Origin: a bacterium
GTDB lineage: Bacteria > Verrucomicrobiota > Kiritimatiellia > CAIKKV01 > CAITUY01
Assembly: GCA_037128595.1 (NCBI GenBank)
Contig: JBAXWB010000014.1
Span: forward strand, 1-64,000
Length of the DNA stretch: 64,000 nucleotides
Reading direction: 5' to 3'
Shown: piece by piece, positions 52,957 to 61,100 of the stretch
How positions within the stretch are numbered: position 1 is the first letter of the stretch
Layout: each line of letters opens with the position of its first letter
Translations under genes and position numbers: made by a program
Notes under the pieces: generated by a model
Told to the model about the DNA's origin: nothing
What the model saw: only the letters and a program-made list of their open reading frames with translations
Database searches by the model: none

Positions 52957-54031
52957 TATCGCCTATCGCCAGAAACCAGTTTTCCGCACGCTCCACCCCC
53001 TGAAGGTGCAAGGCGGCGCTCGACGTCAACATGTTCGCCTGGAATCGTCCCTTTGTTGTGTTGCGGGGGATGAAACCGTGCAACCGTAACGGGAGGCGCA
53101 AATGGGTATGAGGAAACATCCAGACATCGGCAATATCCGCCCCCTGGGATCGGAACCATTGGATGGCGGTCGCAATCAGTTTGTGGGCGGCCCGGCGGTT
53201 TCCCTGCCGCGGTGTGACCAGGTCGCAAATCCGTCCGCGAAGCTGGTCCCTCCGCCGTGACAGGCTCAGGACGGCATAACCCTCGATTTCGCCGGAGACG
53301 GTCGATTCGATGCCGATGCGCTCATATACGACACCGGGCGCCTCCACATACCGCCAGTTCAAATGACTGGCGTCACGGACAAGCAGGATCAGGTAGTCAT
53401 CCCGGATTCGTTCCCAAAAGGTGTCAAAACGGGAGTCGAAACGATCCAGCCGGATCATGCGGAGCGGGTGATGTGCAGGGGCCGGAAACCGTGCGGCACA
53501 GCGTTCTGTCCAGTGGATGCAGGCCGTAAAAAAACGGGTCAGGAGGCGGACTTCTGGTCGGGCCGGGGATGGGACTGTATTTCTGAGCGGCAGCACGAGC
53601 AGAGGAGTTTTTGAAACGGTGGATTGTCCGAGCAGGGTTGACAGGGTGATTGCGGCATTCGCATTGGCGGTTCCGTAAGACAGCGCGACGCCTTGTGCCT
53701 CGAGATTATCAATGGTTTTCACGAGCAGGTTAAGGAAGGCGTCGAGTCGGCGATGTTCCCCCAGAATTCCCACATCTGCCCCCTGGACCGCGAGGAGGTC
53801 CCGGCCTGCCATGCGGATCCGCAGGGGAATCTGGCCAAGAAAACCAACGATCTTGTGGTCGCGGATCAGTACCGTGGATCCTACCAGATGGCCTGCGCAT
53901 CCGGAAAATTTCCATTTCAAAACTTCTGCAGTTGTTTGTACACCGAAGACACGGTGAAGCAGAACCGCGACCTCATCGAGGTCGTCAAAGGTGGCGGGAC
54001 GTGCCAAATACACTAATGAAGGGGTACTCAT
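52943..54031 (-). CDS. GNAT-like acyltransferase
   Basis: The 362-residue product starts MSTPSLVYLARPATFDDLDEVAVLLHRVFG, the usual beginning of GNAT N-acetyltransferases, and continues LIRDHKIVGFLGQIPLRIRMAGRDLLAVQGADVGILGEHRRLDAFLNLLVK, matching the acetyl-CoA-binding region. A second half (about 180-362) is GNAT-like again, with LIATAIQWFRSQGADIADVWMFPH. The start overlaps the ACP gene by four bases. In lipid and polyketide clusters such proteins can acylate an amine on the product using acyl-CoA or acyl-ACP; the substrate is unknown. Confidence 0.72.
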   Translation of the reverse strand: MSTPSLVYLARPATFDDLDEVAVLLHRVFGVQTTAEVLKWKFSGCAGHLVGSTVLIRDHKIVGFLGQIPLRIRMAGRDLLAVQGADVGILGEHRRLDAFLNLLVKTIDNLEAQGVALSYGTANANAAITLSTLLGQSTVSKTPLLVLPLRNTVPSPARPEVRLLTRFFTACIHWTERCAARFPAPAHHPLRMIRLDRFDSRFDTFWERIRDDYLILLVRDASHLNWRYVEAPGVVYERIGIESTVSGEIEGYAVLSLSRRRDQLRGRICDLVTPRQGNRRAAHKLIATAIQWFRSQGADIADVWMFPHTHLRLPLRLHGFIPRNTTKGRFQANMLTSSAALHLQGVERAENWFLAIGDSDTA

Positions 54032-54351
54032 GGATGTCCATTATAGAGGTGCCGCCCAAGAAACGTCACGACATCCGAAACCCGGATGTCCCGGAGCATC
54101 GAGCCATCCGGCTTCACGAACAACATGTGAAAGGGCAGGGGTTTTTTGCCGTGTCGTTTTTGCAGCAAGCCCGCCAATCGGGCGACCGCGATGGAGCTTA
54201 AGTCGAGATCGGCTCCGAGGTGGGCGGCGGGGTGAATGTCCGCATAAGTTCTGCCGGGGGAGCGGCCCAGTACCTGGGCGAGGGTCTGGGTTACCTCCTG
54301 CAAGAGGGTGTCCTCCGGTTCGTTCTCGGGTTTTTGCCAGGGCCAGGCCAT
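54028..54351 (-). CDS. Discrete acyl carrier protein
   Basis: The 107-residue product starts directly after the transferase gene stop (no gap) and is acidic-helical at the centre. LGADLDLSSIAVARLAGLL aligns with the ACP motif LGxDSL, so the phosphopantetheine would sit on Ser53; the usual Asp before it is Ser52. It has a Trp/Pro-rich start (MAWPWQKPENEPED) and a longer C-terminus than a minimal ACP. The neighbouring phosphopantetheinyl transferase may activate it. It is the likely carrier for the stand-alone KS-AT or the GNAT-like enzyme. Confidence 0.75.
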   Translation of the reverse strand: MAWPWQKPENEPEDTLLQEVTQTLAQVLGRSPGRTYADIHPAAHLGADLDLSSIAVARLAGLLQKRHGKKPLPFHMLFVKPDGSMLRDIRVSDVVTFLGRHLYNGHP

Positions 54352-55191
54352 TCAGTTTTCCTCGCGGTGCGCCACTGCGAAAGCCATTCCTCGGTCGCAC
54401 CCGACGTGGACAGTCATCAGTCTCTGGCTTTGGTGCGTTACGGCGGACTTATGTTTGATTTCGACCTCCACCACGCCCTTGGCGTGGTCGACTCGGCGCA
54501 CGAGATAGTTCAACGGGTCTCCCATCAACCCGATACCGAGGACTTTGCCGACGGACTCTTTCGCGCACCACAGGCGCAGAAGCCAGTCGTTACGCTCCTC
54601 TTCGGGACAGTTTTTCAGCAAGGCTATTTCGGTAGAAGCGAACCCGCCTTCCGCCAGACCCTCATGGCTATCCAGCTGAGAGGCGACGTCGAGGCCAACC
54701 CCGCGACTGGATACAGAACGTTCGGCGGCCAAAGCCACGGAGCTGTTCCCGCAGTGCGAGATCGATACAGAAACCCAGGTGCCCGCATTCGGCAGTGCGG
54801 TACACTGGACCTGGGGTTGTCCATATTCGTTCGGCAGCACGCTGATGGTTTCCAGGGCGGCCGCCCTATTGTAACGCTCTGTCAAAAGCAGCCTTACTGC
54901 ATCCTTGGCGGCTACGCGACCGCGCAACCAGCGGCGCTGGGTGTCTGTGTGCGGCAGGTTACGCCAGTGTTTCCACTCGGACTCGAGCAGAATGAAGGGG
55001 GCGGCGGTTTCCTTCCAGGCAGTGGTTCGGTTTTCGTCCACACATTGGCAGCACCAGCCATGTTCGAGGCCCGCCGTTTGAACGGGATGTCGCCACGGGC
55101 TCCGGACAATGCCGTGCGCCCGATGGCCTGGGAGAGCACCAAACACCAGGGGCGTGCGGAAAGTATCAGCGATGGGGTCTTCCGTCAACAT
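54352..55191 (-). CDS. 4'-phosphopantetheinyl transferase (Sfp/AcpT type)
   Basis: The likely start is the ATG at 55191 (279 residues, MLTEDPIADTFRTPLVFG), overlapping the end of the megasynthase gene by seven bases; the frame is open further upstream but inside that gene. The family motifs are SVSISHCGNSSVAL, GVGLDVASQ (usual form GIDIE/GLDVE) and LRLWCAKESVGKVLGIG (usual WxxKEAxxK). It attaches the phosphopantetheine arm from coenzyme A to ACP serines, needed by both the megasynthase ACP and the discrete ACP. Its placement matches pfaE-type genes next to PUFA synthases. Confidence 0.88.
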   Translation of the reverse strand: MLTEDPIADTFRTPLVFGALPGHRAHGIVRSPWRHPVQTAGLEHGWCCQCVDENRTTAWKETAAPFILLESEWKHWRNLPHTDTQRRWLRGRVAAKDAVRLLLTERYNRAAALETISVLPNEYGQPQVQCTALPNAGTWVSVSISHCGNSSVALAAERSVSSRGVGLDVASQLDSHEGLAEGGFASTEIALLKNCPEEERNDWLLRLWCAKESVGKVLGIGLMGDPLNYLVRRVDHAKGVVEVEIKHKSAVTHQSQRLMTVHVGCDRGMAFAVAHREEN

Positions 55192-58100
55192 GCCGCAACA
55201 TGCCGCCTTTCCGTGCTGCGGTGGGGCGCCATTGGGCGGGCGGGGGAGTCGCTGAGGCGATTCAGCGCCCGCGTGCAAGCACATTGCAATCCCTCCATCA
55301 CCGCAAGCAGACGGCCCTGCAAATCGGTGTAATACAAGTCGGCGGTCAGCAACTCCCCGCCGTCAGAAAGGGTTGGCTTGACTAGGCAGCGGACGGGTTG
55401 ATCGGAGAGGGATTGATAAAGACGGAACCGCCCGATTTGCATGGGAAGGGGGGTCATGTCGTGCCAGTGACGTTCCCACAGAATCACGAGTTGGAGCGAG
55501 GCATCCACCACCGTGGGATCAATCAGCCATTGGCTTCCGGGTGGCGCCTTGGACAGGCACTTCGCGGGAGATACCGAAAGCAATAGTCCTGCGATGGCGT
55601 CTTTCCTTATTCCTTCAATGGCCGTGATGCCCGCAAAACAAGGGCCTTGGAATAGCCAACGCGCATAGACCTCGGACACACTGAGCGGAAAGGGTTCAAA
55701 GGTTCCGAAGGTTACGGGGGTTATCAAGGAGGGCGTTGAATCGAGTCCGAGTGAAATCTCGGCCAGGTAATTCGCGCGTTGCGGTGTTGCGGAAGTATAA
55801 ATTTGCATGGAACAGGACCGGGCATGCTCCAGGCCGGGCGGTGAGGCCCCCTGGCGTCCGATGACCCGCAGCGGCATCCGCCCCTCCTGCAGCACAATGC
55901 CTTGCTGGATCTGTAGTGAGGTGATTTCAATCCCGCCGGTTTTTGGTGCCGTTAATGCCCGGGCCGATTCCGCCATCAGTTCCATGGCCATGGCTGCGGG
56001 AAACACCGGCTTGCCGTCGAGTTGATGGTCGAGCAGGTACGCCTGCTCCGCAGGATCAAGGATACAGGCGATTTCGAGTGAGCCATGGTGATGAATCACG
56101 GATTCATCACCCGCGATCAGGGGGAACGCCCATTGTTGTTCCTTCGCCTGAACCTCTCCGGAAGAGTAGGGGGCGTCGCCATAAAGCACCTCCACGTCAC
56201 CCTTGCGGCCGTATAGCAATTCTTCGAGGAGGCGACGCCGGCCTGCCTGGAGGGGGATAATCTGCACCCCCCGATCCTGGAACCGGCGCTGGACTTCTTC
56301 CGATGCCATGCCGGCGCACTGCCAGGGGCCCCATAAAATGGCGATCACCCGACCTGCCATGCGGTGATCCAGGTCGCAGGCCAGGGCGTTCAGTACGCCG
56401 TTGGCAGCCGCATAGTCGCTTTGTCCGGCGTTGCCGAGCGAGGCCACGGATGAGAAGAAGACCAGGAACTTCAGAGAGTCGAGTTGTAAATGCCGGGCTA
56501 GTATAAATGCGCCATCCGCCTTGGTGTCGAACACGCGGTCGAAGGATTCGGGCGTCTTGTCCTCCACCCGCTTGTCCTCGATCAGACCTGCGCCGTGGAT
56601 CACCCCGTCCAATCGTCCGAACTTGGTATAGAGGTGTTTCAGGGCGTCGCCGAAAGACTTGGCATCGCGGACATCGGTTTGAACATAGGTTACTCTGGTG
56701 CCGGCTTTCCGGAGGGCCGACAGGGTGTCTCGAATTTCCCGTTCCCGGCACAGACGACGATAGGCGGACTCGATCTCGGCCATGGTTGCCTTGCCGCCGG
56801 GGTGGGATAATTTTCCAGCAAGAATACGACGAAGTTCCCCTGGCTCCACGACGCCCCGCGTCGGGTCGGCTTCCGTGGCGGCGGGCAAGGCGGAGCGTCC
56901 CGCCAGCACGAGCGTGGGGTTGAAGCGTTCCGCAAGTTCCAGCGCGACCTGTGCGGTGATGCCGCAGGCGCCCCCGGTTATCAGGATGACCCAGTCCTGG
57001 CCGATGCGCAGGGGTTCTCCTTTATTCAAGTCCAGCTCGGCCGGCTCGATCCGGACCTGTTGTCGCCGGCCTTGATTGAAAACGATGAACCGGGCCTGGT
57101 CATCGCGGTGGAGTTCATCCATAATCCCGTGTGCCAGCGTGAGAATGGGTTCGCGGTTGTCGAGGGCGAGGGTGCGGCCCCTGAGACCGGGCCATTCCGT
57201 GGCAAGGGTGTTGATCAGCCCCGTCAGGCCCCCGTGGCCAGGGAACCGGTCTGCGGTCCCGATGGCCGCGAATACGCACTGGTGGCCTGCGGGAGGAATT
57301 TGTAAATCCGCTGCGGCCGCCTGGGCCAGATAGAAGAGCGCTTTGACGTCTTCCTGGATCGTCCGGCGCCACAGGTCCAGGGACATGGCGTTGGTCGGGG
57401 GGAGATGGCGGAGTGGCCGCAGGTGAATCAGGCCTGCGATCCGGCCCTCGTTACGGCGGATGGTGGCGACTAGCTCATGCAGGTTCGTCGGGCTTGAAAA
57501 ATTGGCCGGGTAATGGGGGGTCGTACCGTCCGGTTTGTCATTTGCCGAAACCACCACCGCACGGGCCCCCTCAGCGCGGAGGGCGTCCGCCACTGTTTCG
57601 GCAAGTCCATTCCCGTCATCTGTGATGATGAGCACACCCTGCGGCAATGCGGCCTTCTCCGCCGGTATGGGCGCATCTTCCATTCGCATCATGAAACGTG
57701 GCACGGGAACGTCCGGGTCGGGCTTCGTGACAGGCTCAACCGCGGCGCCCGCTTCAGGTTTCGGGGCCGCCGGGCTTCCGTTGACAGGAACCGAGGTGAT
57801 CCGATCGATAAGCCCCCTCAAGGTCCTGAGGCTCGCCAGATTACCGGCGGTGGAGGCGTCGGGGGAGGCGCCGAGATGAGGGAATGCCTTGCGCAGACGG
57901 CCGGCAATTTCGACGCGCTTAATGGAATCAATACCGAGATCCGCCTCAAGATCCGCGTCAACATCCAGCATATCCGGAGGATACCCGGTGCGGTCGCCCA
58001 CAATACGCAGTACCTCCTGGCGAATATGCCCGGCGCCTTTCTGCGCAACGGGCGCGTCCGGTGTGGCGGGACTGACCGGCGTGACCGGGAGGGGCGCTGC

Positions 58101-61100
58101 TGCAGGAACGGGTGCCAGGGGGACAGGAGCAGGAGACGCTGTCGCCCCCACGGTGGAGGCCTTACCCAGCGCCGCCGCCATGACGCGTTGATGGGTCTCG
58201 AGGAGACGTTGCATGACCTGTTCATGGGCTCGCAGCAGGGACGCAAGGTGGCCGGTTTCCCCTGTTCCGAGAACAGGGAGGGCCGTGAGTTGATCTTGAG
58301 CAGGGAGGGGTTGAGAGTGCATGGGTGTGGCGCGGCCACCGTCCACCCACCAGGCAGTGGGCGGGAAGGGGGCGTCGAGGCTTTCCTTGATTAAGTGATC
58401 CAATGTGTATTGACGTGGGCACCGGCCTTCGAACAACCGGTCCAATTGTACCGGTGCGCCATGGGCGGCCAATTGAGCCAGGGCGTGCAGTAACGCTTCC
58501 AAACCGGAGCGTTGGCGCGTTTCCAGAGGAACGACCACCCGCTCGCGATCACCCAGAATCTGCTCAGTCAGTCCGGTCAGTACGCTGCGGGGTCCGACTT
58601 CAACAAAGACGCGTGTTCCCGCCGCGTACATCGCCTGGATCTCCGCCATAAACCGTACGGGCGATACCAGATGCTCTCCCAATTGCGACCGGATGGCGGC
58701 CGGTTCAGTTGGGTAGGCCTCGCCGGTGGTGTTGGAATAAACGCTCAATTCAGGTGAGGCAAAAGGAATCTCCCCAAGCCGTGCTTGCAACCGGTTTTTG
58801 GCAGGGGCCATGAGGGGCGAATGGAACGCGCAGGCCACGGGAATGGCCTGCGCGGGAACCTCCTGCGCCTCCAGTCGCTTCAGCGCGGCAGCAATCGCCG
58901 TTCGGGTGCCGGAGATGATAGTCTGGCGCGGTGAATTGAGGTTGGCGATCCACAGGTCGGGTAGGTTGCCCACAAGGGAGCAGGTTTTCTCCTCGTCCCC
59001 CCCGACCGCCGCCATGGCCCCCAGATCCCCCCTGGCTTCTTCGAGGATGAACCGGCCGCGGGATTCCGACAGGTCAAACAACTGTTCGGCCGTAATGCAC
59101 CCTGCGGCGTGGAGGGCCGCATACTCACCATAACTGTGGCCTGCCACCCGGTTCGGCGTCACGCCCAGAGCGCGCAGCAGGTTCAAAAGACCAGTGGCGG
59201 CGGCTCCGAGAGCGGGTTGGGCCACGTTGGTTGCCGTGAGCGCGTGCCGTGCCGCACGTTCCTCGTCTTCGCTGAAACGGGGCGGGGGGAACACAAATGA
59301 GGACAGTGGTTTTTCGAAACGGTCGGCGAGCGTGCGGTCGGCTCTCTCGAAGGCTTCGCGGATTTCGTGGAAATGAACGGCGAGTTCGCGCAACATGTCG
59401 GGGTACTGTGACCCCTGTCCCGGGAAAAGAAAGGCGAGGCCGCCGTTCCTCGCCAGTGCCTGAGGGGTCAGATAAATCCCGGCGGCGGCATCCCAGACGG
59501 CTGATATTCCAGCTCCGAGTTTCGCGTTGATAAGCTCCAGTTTGGCGGACAGGTCATTAAGTGAGGAGGCCACGATGGCCAGAGTGGTGCCATCGGGTTG
59601 GTGTTGGGTCTGTTGCCACAGGGTAAAGGAAAGATCTTGCAGGGCCGGGCGGGCACCTGTCTTGAGAGCCTTCAGCAGCAGGGTGACCTGCGGGATGACT
59701 TCCGTAATGGAGCGGGCGCGCCACAGAAAGAGGTCACTGGGCCACCGCCCGGAGGCGGCCGGGGCGGCCGCCCCGGCATATTCTTCGACAATCGCGTGAT
59801 AGTTCGCGCCACCAAATCCAAAGGCACTGACCGCGGCACGGCGGGGTTGATCCGGAGCGGTGGAGATCCAGGGGCGGGTTTCGGTGTTGGCGTAAAGGGC
59901 CCCGTTGGTCAGGCTGTCGTTCGGTTTCTCCACACCGAGGGTGGCGGGCAGGACCTTGTGGTGGAGCGCCAGGGCGACCTTGAGCAGGCCGGTAACGCCT
60001 GCGGCACCCTTGGTATGGCCGATCATGGATTTCACCGAACCGAGCGCTATCGAACCGGGTTTGGCGCCGTCAGCTTCGAAGACCCGGCGCAGGGATTCGG
60101 TCTCCGCCCGGTCGCCCGCCACGGTTCCAGTTCCGTGTGCTTCGATCAGGCTGATCGTTGCGGGGGAAATACCGGCCATGCGATAAGCGCGCTGGAGTGC
60201 GCGGATCTGTCCTTCCGGTGAGGGTGCGGTTAAGCCTTTGGCGCGCCCGTCACTGGAGGCCCCGACTCCCTTGATGACAGCGTAGATGCGGTCGCCATCC
60301 CGTTCCGCATCACTAACCCGTTTCAGGACCAGCATGGAAAGACCCTCGCTGATGCAAGTGCCGTCAGCGGTATGGTCGAAGGTGCGGCAACGACCGCGCG
60401 GGGAGAGCGCCTGGGTTTTGCAGAAACAGAGGTAGTTGAAGGGACTCTGAAACGTATCGGCTCCGCCGGTCAGAACCATGTCGCTGGCACCGCTTTCAAG
60501 TTCGCGACAGGCGAGATAGACGGCGGCCAGCGAAGACGCGCAGGCTGCGTCCACCGCGAAACTGGGTCCGCCCAGGTCGAACCGGTTGGTAATGCGGCCG
60601 GCAATCACATTCAGGAGGATTCCGGCAAAAGAATCTTCTGTCCACTCAGGCAGTTTCCGCTGGTGGCCCGCCATGGCGGGCCTATCAGTGCCAGCCGACA
60701 GGGCGGAGCGCAGAACGTAGTCCTGCCCCAACTCTGCCAGACCGCCGCTGACGCCGATGATGACCGATGTAGTTTCCCGCGGGAAAGAACGATTTTCGTA
60801 TCCGGCGTCCCGCAACGCGGCGCGCGCCAGTTCCAACGCCAGCAACTGAATGGGTTCGATGGAGGCGAGCGAACTGGGCGGCATGCCATAACTCGCCGGG
60901 TCAAATGCGACTGGGTCCAGGAACCCGCCCCAACGCGCGTAAATGCGATCGGCGGTTTCGCGGTGGTCGTCAAAATACAGTTTCCAATCCCAACGGGTGG
61001 GTGGGACTTCGCGAATGGCATTGATCTTGTTCAGGATGTTGGTCCAGAACTGATCAAGATTCCGGGCGCCAGGCAGCAGGCAACTCATGCCTACGATGGC

